64,000 nucleotides of DNA, taken from assembly GCA_005765155.1 (NCBI GenBank), contig VCCP01000007.1, positions 1,505,501 through 1,569,500 on the forward strand. Reading direction: 5' to 3'. Positions 1 through 12,128 of this stretch are shown here, in pieces. The notes under the pieces are model-generated. The model saw only the letters and a program-made list of their open reading frames with translations. It was not told the DNA's origin and did not search any database. Position numbers and translations under genes: made by a program. Each line of letters begins with the position of its first letter. The stretch's first letter is position 1. This stretch comes from Zelopaecilomyces penicillatus (lineage: Eukaryota > Ascomycota > Sordariomycetes > Hypocreales > Pseudodiploosporaceae).

Positions 1-2162
1 GAGGTGTTTTGAAGCATAAAAGGCCCCCCTTACGTCAGTCAGCTAGAAGGGGGTATATGATGTTGGTTAGCGTCCAGGTGGACATGGGTGAGAAAAGAAG
101 ATTGCATCTTTCTGATCTGTGTTCACATCAATGGCCAGTCATGATTATGCTTTCCCACTCCCTGCGACATTTTAGAAAGAAACTCCAGTGCCCTGTGGCG
201 TCAGGCTTGAGTAAATGACACGATTTTCTCATGTTTCAAGCCAAGCAGCGAGACTCGAGCAGGTTAGAAGCCAACATGAATAAAATAAAAAATTAGTGAC
301 AGTAATTGTCCGGCGACGCCCCCCCTTCCATCGTCACGATAGCGAATGCGCCTCCAACTGAAAGGAAGCTGACAAGAACGAGTTTCTTGGTGTGCCCACG
401 GGGACTAACAGATGCAGCCACAATCCCAAAAACGAAGAAGCTTCTAGTCATGCTTCCATGGATGAAGGGGGCCAAGCAAGCAAGCAAAAGTCCTCAGCAA
501 ACTGCTTGCAGGAAGCCAAAAACGCCTCCAAGTATGACATTGGCGATTCAGTGGGAAAAGTGTACTTTGCATGGCCTACATAATTTTGTTACGAAGTAGG
601 TACCAAGATGATGACTCTGTAGATTGTACAGTACATCCATATTATTATTATTTTAAATAACCCCCGTTTTGTTGTCTTGTGGCTGGGACGATTTTGAGAC
701 GCCGCCTGCGTCAGCTGCTTGGCACACACTCCCGTGATGGTTATCCGGTGCCCTCCGAGAGAGACCGGGAGAGAGAGGGGGGGGGAGGGTAGGCCTTCGA
801 GAAGACCAACCGGCGTTCTTTCGAAAATAATGAAAGAAAAGGCACGGAGCGGCCCTTTTCGTTGCGCGCGGCCCTTGCGTGTAAGCGGCTGGCAATTAAC
901 TTTGGGTCGGCATTACACAAGGGCAAAGATGGGCCAGGTACTTGCTGTATTTTTACAATGATAGCGTCCGTAGTTACACGGAGTAGTAGTTCACCATAAT
1001 CCTACATATACTACTAATTACCTAGTATGCCGTGATGGGTGGTGGGGAATAGGATAGTCAGGAGAACAAGTGAAAGAGAGTGTGAGAGAGGGACAAAGGG
1101 ATAGGGAGAGTCAATACGCAGGGTGGGACAGGCCGGGCCAGGAACCAGGTACCGGAGACAGCGAGGAAGAAGGGGCGGGGGCCGCTAAGAACTGCTCATC
1201 ATTCATTCATCCATTCTGGGGGAGGTATCACCAGAATAGAAGGCTGGTCTGTCACCTCTGCAGCGATTCGTGATGATGGAATGGAATGAATGGAGGAGGA
1301 AGGGGGGGGGGGCAGGATCCATCCGTCGCAATGGTTCGACGAGGCTTAGGGGCGAGGGTTACCACGGCCGCGGAAGACTCCACTGCTCCACTGCTCAGAG
1401 AAAATGCCAACGTTCTCCCCCATTCCCATTTCAAAATCCAAGCTGTTTAGAACTTTGTTTTCCCCGATTGCCCCCCCTTTGCGCTCGGCGCTGCCTTGAG
1501 TCGGAAGCCCGGATGAGACCGGTGCTGTGACCCAATCAGAGCGGTCTCTCTTGGGGCTAAGGCTTTGCCACAACGGTAACTGTAACTTTGAACAAATGGA
1601 TGGATTTCCTTACTGGAGCACATCTCTGTAGGAAGCCGATGGCTCACGATGGATTGCATTGGCCGTTCTATAATAGTGGACAGAGGAGTTCAGTTGGGAA
1701 TTGAATAGGAGCATTGAAGATGAACTACCTAGATATGCCAACCTAAGGTAGGTAGGTAGTCGACAGTGGCTACCCTACAAGTCACGAGTCGATGGTTGCT
1801 CCTTCATGTGTTTCCATGCCCTATTATCCCATGATATCATCCCCCCGTGGTCACTTCCGACCGCCGCCACCACATGACAAGAGATACAGAATGGACGGGA
1901 GCAGACGTCTCCGAGCCGGCGGGCGGAGATCTGGAGCAACCGCCTGAAAAAGGACGAAAATAAAACGTGGCGCTCTCTCGTCTGATTCTGCTTTGCCCCC
2001 CCCCCCCTTCTCCTTTGACTCTTCGGCCCTGGCCGGTGGGATCTCCATATGCTCTGATAGACAGAATGCCATAGCACCATTGCTAGTCTGATATGTTCTA
2101 GGCCTTGGCATGTGAGAAAAAAGGAACTGCTGTTCACACCTCTCCCAATGAATGACATCAAA

Positions 2163-2213
2163 GCAGACAAACACACAAACAAACGCACGCACGCACGCAC
2201 CGCACCGCACCGC
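2163..2213. repeat. ACAA / GCAC / CCGCA tandem simple repeats
   Basis: Consecutive microsatellite tracts lie side by side: an ACAA-type tract, then GCAC units, then CGCAC units. No gene overlaps it. Confidence 0.8.
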
Positions 2214-2625
2214 TCACAGGCCAACGCGCACTAGACTAGCAGCCGTTGCGGCCGGCGAGCGGACGCCTTGACGTAAAAGCTCTTCTCATATTTTGATACG
2301 GGATATTACATGTGCCCTAAGAATGCTTGTGGTAGTCCGATTCGCAAACAACCTAACCTGCCTTAGTCCAAGTTACATACTCATGAAAATGCCATCGTGT
2401 CATCCCTCCCAGGGATTGTGTTCATCAAAATACCACCCACCCCTGGCTGATGGTCTAGAGCTGACCAGGCCAAAGCGAACCACATGAAAAAGGAAGAGGC
2501 CGGGGGATACACACACACACACCTTGACTACTGCCTGGTCCTTCAACGACCTTGCTCCTCTCCACATGGGGAAGAGAGAGTGAGAGGGTAGAAAAAAAAA
2601 ACACTTGGTAGATCACCATCATACC

Positions 2626-2660
2626 GACCCTGGTGTTAAGACCAGGGTCCATTAACACCA
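2626..2660. other. Two overlapping 9-bp inverted repeats
   Basis: GACCCTGGT (2626-2634) is followed after 6 nt by its exact reverse complement ACCAGGGTC (2641-2649). TGGTGTTAA (2631-2639) is followed by its exact reverse complement TTAACACCA (2652-2660). The two stems share bases 2631-2639, so a transcript could form only one at a time. No transcript is known here. Confidence 0.75.
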
Positions 2661-3991
2661 TCCGGCTGTCGCCGCCTTGTCGCGTGTAAGTTACCTGCAG
2701 CATACGTAGCTTGGTGTGGTACTAATTACCCAACCTACCATGATGACTTTCTTGTATTATTAGATGTACATGCTGGACTGGAACTTGGTGGTAACGCTCA
2801 AAGAGAAGGAAAGGGCAACAATAATTTTGTTTCGTTTGGGGTCGTGGACATGGCAGCCCTGCTTGCCCTGGAGACTTCCAGGCGCTTGGACAACACCAAA
2901 ACCCCATCCCCAGGGTCTACCCCAGGTCTACAAGTCTTACCCTACGCATGTCACTGTCATTGCAATTTCATCAGATACGGCCCTTTTTTTCTTGAGTGTT
3001 TACAGGTTCCAATTATCTGCTACGTTTGTGTGTTTATTAAAAGCATAAGATTCTATATTGTAATTGGTGGCTGGCCATGCTCCTTTCTTTCCCACGTGCC
3101 ACTGACCATCCCCAGCATCATCTCCGTTTTGTCGGGACATTCCTACCATCATCATCACGACAAGGAAACACCCAGTTACCAATGGCAAATGTACAAGTAC
3201 ATGCCTGCCTACCTACCTACTTACTCTTTTGATACAACAGACCTCGGTTGAATCCACCCCCCGTTCCGGCTTCGGTGTAAGCTCGGTCGAGCGGTGTTGG
3301 GCATTGGGAAAGGAAGAGAGAGAAAAAAAAAGCGAAATGTCCGATGTGTTGCATACAATGAAACGCAGAGGTGCAGGCAGGAAATGTGATAATTGAGAAG
3401 CCAATCGCTGACAATGAATGAATACCTGTACCCGCATTTTTGATGACTCCCAAGTTTTGGATGTACTTATTAATAAAACATAATAAAAAGGGGAAATAAG
3501 GTTGTCGCGGTGCAACAGGCCCGAGAAAAGCAAGCAAAAGCCTCAACTGTCGACTGGCTTGATGGCATGATTGATATCTCTTCTTGACGGTTTCTTCATC
3601 TACGGGATCAGGGTTCTTCCATGTTGTCAGTGGTGATGATTCCCTTGTAACTACAGTGGAAGCACAGTGGTACCTATACATTACATTCACATTTTAATGG
3701 TCAACATTCTGTTAATCCGCCCCCCCACGCTTGATAACAGCAAAACGGCAACAAACGGCTGTACCACCACCATTCTGGGGTTTCCAGGAAGAGCCGCATG
3801 CATACACTTTGTGTGCTTCTGTAACTCCCACTCTATAGGGAGCATCGTAAAGTCAAAACTTGTATCCTTAGAGTAACAACCATGGGGGGGGGGGCTCCAT
3901 ATCTAATGCATGGCTGCAACTCGTGACACCTCAAGCTGCTTTGTCATGGCCCAGCCGCCCATATGAGGCTGCAAGAACCCTTGCTTTCTAC

Positions 3992-4020
3992 CTCTCTCTC
4001 TCTCCCTCTCCCTCTCCCAC
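3992..4020. repeat. CT-rich microsatellite
   Basis: A run of CT and CCCT units on the plus strand, in non-coding DNA. Confidence 0.75.
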
Positions 4021-7014
4021 TCTGGCCAGCCAGCTGTGCAGCAAACGATGCGTAATGGTGATTCTCTTGGCTTTTTCAGTTCGAACCTTGCCCCCCCCCC
4101 CCCTTCAAGAGTCAGCCGCCCATCCATGAAGGTTGTGTCCCTCCCCCAAGTCAGAGAGAGCTGATGGGGCGGCTTCTTCTTCTCCCTGTATCTACCAACT
4201 ATGGTAGGCATTCTGCAGATATTGAATCCGTAAAACCAGCATCTTACTGCCTGTATTCAATCATGGGGGCTGACAGCTTTTGTCGCCATCATGAAAAGCC
4301 CCAAAAAGCCAGGGGTTGGACACGCTGCAGCAAGGGTCATGGTCTGCCGATCACCCACGAGTTTGGCAAAGGCGCCCCAGGTTTGCATGCCTGACTGCTG
4401 CTGCTGCACTTGGGTATGTTGTCAGATATGATGGGGGTCCATTGAGGGGAAAATGTATTGGAGGGGGGGGGGGGGGTATTTTCCCCTGGTGATGAACTTT
4501 TCATTATCAATATTTCTTGGCTGCCGCTCAATGCGTCTTCGGCGGCTAGTGACATATTTCCGACATGGCGATCAAACCGCTTGCTTTGGTGCGTTGCCAA
4601 CTCACTTCTCCTCTTTCTCATCACACACGCCTGAAGCACTGTACAATGTATAGTAGGACCGGCCGCCTGCTCGCTCGGATTACTCCATGGAAGTCCTTCT
4701 AATTAACTACCATGACTTTTACAATAAAAGCTTTTTGCCAGCCCGTGGGGCGGAATGATGCGACATCTTGGCGGGAAAGCTAGACGCCTCGTTCAACCAA
4801 CAGTCTGTTCCCTTTACAAAGTTGATGCAGGTAATAATAATAGATCATCTCAAGGACTAGACTAGAGAGGGGTTGACGAAGAACATGAATGGAAAAAAAA
4901 GGGGGGAGAGCGATCAGATGATGGGTCCCGCGTGGTAAATGAATCAAAAGTAATAAAAAATTGTTATTGACTTGAGATACAGAGAAAGTTTGGGATGTTA
5001 TTAGGCACAGACATTGAACCACCAGGTGGAGTTTGTTCTCGGTTTGAGATGCTACATTGCGCAGGGATAATCAGTGCCTACAAATTAATTACACCTAGTA
5101 TGCAAACTCTCTGCCACTTCCCATGATAATGAAGAAGATGATGAGTCGGGGACGGTGTCACCCATCTCTGGGCAATCTGGTTCGTGGGGCTCAGGCCGGC
5201 CGCGTCGCACGCCAGCATCGGGTCGTCTACCCAAGGTTTCAAGGCTCAGGGCGGGCACACACATGCACAGTTTGCTCATGCAATGCCATTTCCGTCCTCT
5301 TTTGTCCATCCATCGCCACCAATTTGCAGCTGGGGCGGTTATTATTGAGGAGGAGATTGTATTAGTCAAAGGAGAGAAAATTTTGGTATGCATAAGACCT
5401 CGTGTTGGAGCTTTGCGTCACGAGATGTAGCTAAAATATGTAATGTTGGAGGTGATTAAATGAAAGACGGGCTGATGGACTTGTATATATTGATTAATAC
5501 ACCCATAAAATAGTAACACCTTAGCAAGAGTGAGAGATTGGAAAAGGGAGAAGCTAAAAATCGGGTTGAGAGAGAGACATCCGTGTTGCAGTGCCGGCAC
5601 CAGTGAATCCCGAGCATCGCATCGCAATTCCGGCTTCCTGGTCCGGCCTGTTGGGCAAGGGCGGGTGAAATTACAAAGCTGGCCGAGGCACGGACAAGAC
5701 CAGAGACAGACACACACACAACTGATGATATGGTGGTTTGTGTGAGTGTGTGTGGTTACTCGGCTTTTGAGTTGGCTGGGCTGAGTCGCGAGCCTCTGGT
5801 GGCATCCGGAGCGGCACTCCCGTGACTGTGTGGGTGGGCGGGTGAGTGGAGATCAGCAAGATGAGGCAGCCCACATGGGAAGCATCATAAAACTGTACTA
5901 GTACCGGAGTAGTCACTGACAGACATTGGGAGGTCCCTTTGGAGGAGGTTTATGAAATGACAAGTTTGGACTGCGCTGAACTTGGACTGAACAGTGTGCG
6001 TTCGGCTCCCGCTGTGTGCTATTTCATGGCAGATGGTTCCCCGACAGCCGAGGCCACCCTGTGAATAGAGAGGCATGCTGCTGGAGCTGATGCAGACCAT
6101 CATAATTGTATAAGTTATTTTGTATTATGTGACATGATGATACAATACTTGGCTCGTGAATTTTACACACTTAACTAAATTATTATACAGGACCTGCAAT
6201 CCAAATGGTCAGGCTCACTGAAATACATTCGCAATTCTTTCTTCTCTATCAAGCTAAACAACGAAAATAAGGAAAAAAGGAGGTGTATTGCATTTCATCA
6301 TTTTTAATGCCTTTACAGGCCTACACTACAAAAACCACCATGCATGCAATCGCTGTATGCTAAAAAGGCTTTTTTTTCTCAAGCAAAAAGAAAAAGGAAA
6401 AAAACAAACCGAAAAAGAAAGGTTGAAAAAGAAAAGAAAGTATTAGAGGGACAGCTCACACGACTCAATGGCTAATTAGATGTAACCACTCACTGTAACT
6501 GCCCTCATCTCACACTAATTTGGCTCACCCCAAAAAGTGAGTTGAGTTTTGTGTAATAAACATCATCAATGTTTTTGTTTGGCGTGCTAGACGTATGGGG
6601 GGGTATACAGCGCAATATGGCATATGACGTGTAAATTGTCAAGGCAAGGAGGGCAGGGCAGCTTTTCCCACTGAATAGGTAGTCAAGGCACTTGCATACA
6701 TGCATACGGATACAGGCATCATCTGGATGTACCCACTTGTACTGTATGACAATATTCCCCGAAAAAAAAAAATGTCTACGACAGACATGTTACAGCTCAC
6801 ATTGTCATGTAGCATCCGGTGCCGATATAAGTCACCTACAGGCACTCACTCCATTCACGCATGGATTGTAAGGGCTTTTTTTTTCCTTTTTGTCTCTCTT
6901 TCTCTTGTGAATCTGGGTTGCTGCGCATATTGCTGAAACCAATAGACACACTTGCACATTGCATAACGAGAAATAAAGGTCTTTTTTTTCTTTGAGCGCA
7001 CACAACACGCCGTA

Positions 7015-7050
7015 AATACATACATACATACACACATACATACATAGATT
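7015..7050. repeat. TACA tetranucleotide microsatellite
   Basis: About eight TACA/CACA units in a row. It gives spurious Tyr/Met/Cys/Val-rich reading frames on the minus strand. Confidence 0.85.
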
Positions 7051-7133
7051 CACCATTCCTTCCAGACTCGGGCCTCACCGATGGCAAGACAAGGCTGCCG
7101 GTTTCGACCAACGTGGCGCCATCGTGGGAATGA

Positions 7134-7162
7134 ATAAATGGATGGATGGATGGCTGGATGCA
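7134..7162. repeat. ATGG tetranucleotide microsatellite
   Basis: Repeated ATGG units with two variant units, in non-coding DNA. Confidence 0.8.
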
Positions 7163-7600
7163 CGAGTAATGAACCGGTATGCTTAACCAGCAAAACGTCG
7201 GGCTGTTTCTGTCGTCATCAACAGAAGCACCAGCAGGATGGTCGGTAGCTTTTTTTGCTCGGACCTCTGCTCTGGTGCGCTGTACCTCTACTTTCAATCT
7301 ACGGCAGGATTTGCCCATCACAACTTCATTCATGTATGTCGCCTCCCAGCAGCTCAGCTGACCCGACCTGACTTGAGTGTACCCTACTGCTGAGTTGATG
7401 CTACTCACACTCGAAACTTCACCACTCACCACTCACCACAACAGGGGTGGGAGGCACTCACCCACACGTTCACCCGCGCGATGCTACCCAATACTCGATA
7501 ATAGTCGCACTCTCTTCCAAGACACCGGGCCCTCACTCTCGGGTCTTGGACTCCGCTGACGGCGCACGCTATTAAAAACCAGTATCAGTACTGAGAGTGA

Positions 7601-7620
7601 GGGGGGGGGGGGGGGGGGGG
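7601..7620. repeat. Homopolymer run of 20 G
   Basis: Twenty consecutive G residues on the plus strand. A shorter run of 14 G lies at 4463-4476. The exact length may be affected by sequencing or assembly. Confidence 0.85.
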
Positions 7621-7909
7621 TTCCAGCTCAGGTACCAACTCTCTTGAATCGACCAGGGGTTCATCGGCCCCCGGGAACGCCATCCAATTGGCAGCCCCCA
7701 TGTTCCATATCCGTCTGGCTGCCATGCCATGGGCCTCCAACAAGTCCAGACATCAGATCCAATAGTCTTGTGTGATGTTTTGGGGCTCTACTGTCAGATT
7801 GTCTGGAATCTGCCCTGGATCGGCGCTGGTGCGGGCAGAAGCTAGACAATGCTCATACTGGAAGAAAGCCTCCGTGCGTGCTCCCTATGCACGCATTGCA
7901 TCCAGGGCT

Positions 7910-7932
7910 TTGTTGTTGTTGTTGTTGTTGTT
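7910..7932. repeat. TTG trinucleotide microsatellite
   Basis: About eight GTT units in tandem. No gene overlaps it. Confidence 0.85.
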
Positions 7933-8038
7933 CTTCGTGTGTGTTTTCTTTTGCCAATGGAATCTAATGTTGACACGGAAGAAAGGGCAGTGCAGATCGA
8001 TCTGGGACGATATAGTAGTACTTTCGGTAACCTAGTAG

Positions 8039-8052
8039 GTCTACTAGTAGAC
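8039..8052. other. Perfect 14-bp palindrome
   Basis: GTCTACTAGTAGAC reads identically on both strands. It lies in the gene-free block, so it could be a binding site for a dimeric regulator, but nothing else supports that. Confidence 0.6.
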
Positions 8053-8324
8053 TGCGATGCCATTCTTCAAGTTCCCAGGCACATCTTACACCTTAACCAG
8101 TCGCCTTGGCATTATCCAAGATCCCGGGTCGGAGATGTTGCAGCGCCCCAATCAATCCCATATCATGGCATCCGTAGTACACCTAGAGGGATGGAATGCA
8201 GCAGAAAGCTTCAAATGACGGGCGCTGCAGAGTGAGTACATGGCGTGTACGTATCTTTTCAGCAGGGCAAGGGATGGATGGATTGCAAAGGAAAAGCAAC
8301 CCGCCTCCATTCTCCGTGGGCTTG

Positions 8325-8344
8325 CCGGTACCGCCAGGTACCGG
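8325..8344. other. Perfect 8+8 inverted repeat with 4-nt spacer
   Basis: CCGGTACC, a GCCA spacer, then GGTACCGG. The arms are exact reverse complements. It is one of many GGTACC-containing sites in the left part of the window. Confidence 0.6.
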
Positions 8345-8517
8345 TACTTGATGCCCTACTCACTACCAGTATCAATACTAGTACCTAAACTTCACACCAC
8401 CCCGAAACGCATGTCAGCGACTCGGGGCGCGTTGCTCTGGCGTTGAATAACGGCGTCGAAGCTTCACGACTCGGTGCGATGGGATGCCATTGCATTGCAC
8501 CATCGAAGGAACTTTTC

Positions 8518-8540
8518 TTTTTTTTTTTTTTTTTTTTTTT
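8518..8540. repeat. Homopolymer run of 23 T
   Basis: A T run on the plus strand in the gene-free block. It could be a retroposed poly(A) tail in antisense or plain slippage; no target-site duplication was recognised. Confidence 0.8.
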
Positions 8541-11500
8541 GTACGTCTTATTTTCAGCAGCTCATCTTAGCTTATCCCGAGTTTCTTCAGCCACGGATCT
8601 CGGAGTTCATATGCTACTGCAGAACCTGCCTACCTGCTGCTTCGTATCATCGTGGTACATGCAAAGGTAAAGTAGGCAGTAATCGCCTAATCAATACGCC
8701 TACTGCAACCGTTTTAGGCCTGTTTCCCTTGGGATGTTTTTAGTCGAGCTGAAGGTAATGCCTAGAAAGTAGAGTAGCATTCCCCATTCGGAGGCTGACG
8801 AGTTTTGCGGTAGCAGAACCTGAATGGCGGGTCGGATGAGGAACCGCGGCCACTATCTTTGCACTAACCAACGTCTCGACCCAGGTGATGGGCAGTACGG
8901 CGTGTTAATTAGTGGAAGTCTACGGTATGTATGGTGGTATCAGAGTCCAGCCTGCAGTGATCTACTAGTCGAACTACCTATTACCAAGACTGCCGCTTTG
9001 CATTTTGAACCACCCAACAAAACGCCAGCACAGCCCGTGTGCGTGTGTGTGTGTTGCAGTCCACGCATTCGTAATGTAATTAGTAGATAGAATGTAAGGA
9101 TGCGTGGTATGTTGTGGAAAACTCTGGCTACGCTCATGTCCGCCCATGGTGGCCCACTAACGCAGACTTTTGTATGCAGTAGCAGCATCAATACACATCC
9201 TCCATCGGCTCAGCCTTCATGCTGTTCCAAGCCCCCCCGTCTTCCCCTCAGATCGACATCGACCCGATCGTGGTCCAGATGGGATACGAGGGCCGTCGCA
9301 GAACACAAAAGAGAACATTGGCCAAAAAAAAAAAAAGATGAGACAAGACTAGAAAATATCAGATGGTAAACTCGTGGGAGGCAGCCGTTGACATGTCTAC
9401 AAGCAGAAGAATGGACTTGGAGTACAGGGTACAACTTAGGACGCTTATGACTTGGCAATTAGTACGAAACTTGCCCTTTTCGGCCTGGAAGGCAAATCCA
9501 AACGACAAAGAACACATACTTTGGCTGACACCTCCCAAATTCTGAAAGCAGCCAAGCACTATGATTATTAGAGAGATACGACGAGAAAAAAAAGAGGCGT
9601 CCACAAAAACACACACACAGCCAGTTCATCAAATGCGTTGCTGCACCTCCGGACCTGTACGGACAAGGTGTGAGGAGTCATACTTTGTACTTTGCAAAGT
9701 TGCATCGACACGACGGACAGAGAGAGGGCATCCCATCCAGTCAAAACACTGCAATGCCACAGTACAAAAGTATTCACAGTTCCGTATGCTCCCGGCTGCA
9801 TGGATGGAGCGGCAGCCGGCCGGGGGGGTTGGGGGTTTGTAACTTTCCATACAACACAATCTTTTCCTTTCTTTTCTTTCTTGCGCACCACACTCCTTCT
9901 GGCGCCCCCCCCCCCCCGGCTTCCGCCATTCCTCACACCTACACCTAGGTAAGGAAGAGAAAAAAAACCTACCTGGTACATGAGGCCATGTAAGGCGAAG
10001 GAAGTGCTGGGACAGTACAAGCATTAAAAGGTAGGGCGTGGTCTTTGCATGTTTGTTAATCTAATCTATAATCCAATCGATCAATCAATTGACTCTTACC
10101 AACTTTTTGTTGTCTTGTACGGGGTGTACTCTGTATTGCAACTCATTATACCTACATAACCAGTCCCTCGCGATTCTGAAAAGAGTTGAAAGAGGGCTTC
10201 CAGCGCTCCCTAATTGGCTCGCACCAGAGACATGCAAGGGCAACATCCACCCTCATCGTCCTCTTTTCGACCTTTTCTTTTCCTTTTTCTCCACTCTTCT
10301 CTGGCCACCCATACAACAAATAGGGTATGTGTGAATTGTACAGTTGACACAACTGCTGCTGCACCTACGAGTAAGCCACAAGCGTTCGCCTCCTTCTTCC
10401 CCCCCACGCCTTCTTTGGGCGGCCGGCATGGGGGGGCGTCTGGATGCGGTCGTGCCTCACCCCACATCACCACTCAGCGAGTGCCAGCTCTTTCTCTTTT
10501 TGCTGTGGGTGTCGGCAGTCATCCATTAGCTGGGGCAGCTACTTGCAGACTAGTACGTAGGTATCTCCTACCCAATGTAATACTAGATGGTTGGCTAGAC
10601 CTTTGTAGCACCTGCCTACTTATCAGGTATGTATACCGTCATAAGTGGTAAGGAAGTGAGTGGTAGGGCGACACCTGCCTGCCTCGCCAAATGTAGGTGT
10701 CTGACCTACAGTAGTACATACCACGCACGCTTCACCCAGCCGCGCAAAAAGGGAAAAGCCAAGGTGAGTCGCGGTGCAGACCTCTTGCCGATTACGGTTG
10801 CAGTGCTAAGCCCGTACGGAGTAGGTATGTGTGTACAGTACCTACAAGGTGCCGCCTCCTTCTCCATTCACCCTGCTACAGTGCTACCTGTGCAGGTTAG
10901 TCTTTTCAGCACCCTAACCAAAACCTAACCTACCAAGCCTATCCTCCAGGTGCCACGATCAACGTTTAGTGGCCTGAGCACGCAACGAGGCGCACCAGGC
11001 GCGCGCGCCAGCATCGGCATCAGCCAAGTGCAAGAAGTGGCAGTTGAAGTCGGCACCCTCCTACACACCCCCGGAAGATGCGCTCGCCTCCCCCGACGGC
11101 CCCGAGCCCCAGCGCTGTGGGCAGTTACGGAGCGGCCAGGAAGCTTTCTCTGCTGCAAGGTGAGATTGCGACCTCCTCTACCTGCTTGCCTGCCCACCAC
11201 CACCCCCATCGCATCCTACACATTGAGTGTATCATCTGGATGGGACGGTTCCGCGATGCGCCGCCTTACTGCTGCTGCTGATGCTGCCCGCCGCCGCAAG
11301 CAACATGTACATCCATACATCATGCCTACACTAGGTACCGACTTACCTACGGCAATGATGATACTACCCGTGTCGGAGTGACATACGTACCTATGTTCGG
11401 AGCAGCATACGGAGCACCCCATAAGCTGCCACGTGATGCATCCAAGCGGCGGACACAAGGGGACGACGGCTACTTACGTGGCTCCGGTGTGTGCTGCACA

Positions 11501-12104
11501 CGGCTTTCCCTCGGGTGGCCCTTTCTTTGGGTGGACAGGAAGCATAGAGTGCCCAGCCGACCGCCATTTTAGATGCTTTGCGTATACGGGGAGTAAAATT
11601 ACGGAGTAATTAACACATTTCTGTAGGTATGGCAAAAAAAAAAAGTATGAATGCCCAGCAGTTCGCGGGGCCTTGGGTAGGAATTAATATCAAGCGAATG
11701 AGTGGATGACCGGCATGGTGGACATTGGACGCTGGACATTTGGTTGGGTGGTGGTGCACTGTTCGTTCATGCACGCACTGCTGCTGTTAGTGGTGGATAG
11801 TCGGTTTGGGGGGGGGGGCAGGCGGTCATTATTTTCGGCTGGTCGTCATTGGGATGCGTCACAACTCGCCCAGCGTCCATTGTTGGGAGCAGCCAATTTG
11901 CACATACCTGTCCCGTAAATGCTTCGTACAGCAGTAGTTCCATCTCACTACCTGTGGCATGGGCATCCATAGCCATCAGGCGGTATGCGGGAGGTGCAGC
12001 AGTAATAAACAACACACTCGGACTACCTCACCTACCTACGAGTTATCGAGCAAGCAACAGCAGGTTTTTGATGCAGCATCACCAGAGGTATTACACCCAT
12101 CATA

Positions 12105-12128
12105 GACAACAACAACAATAACAACAAC
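12105..12128. repeat. CAA trinucleotide microsatellite
   Basis: A tract of CAA units interrupted once by TAA, in non-coding DNA. Confidence 0.8.

Noticed and set aside
6836..7432. 198-codon minus-strand open frame
   Set aside because: It runs through the TACA and ATGG microsatellites, has a skewed composition, no domain, and no good start or splice context.
10214..10651. 145-codon plus-strand frame
   Set aside because: Low complexity and overlapped by other frames of similar length on the minus strand; no motif.
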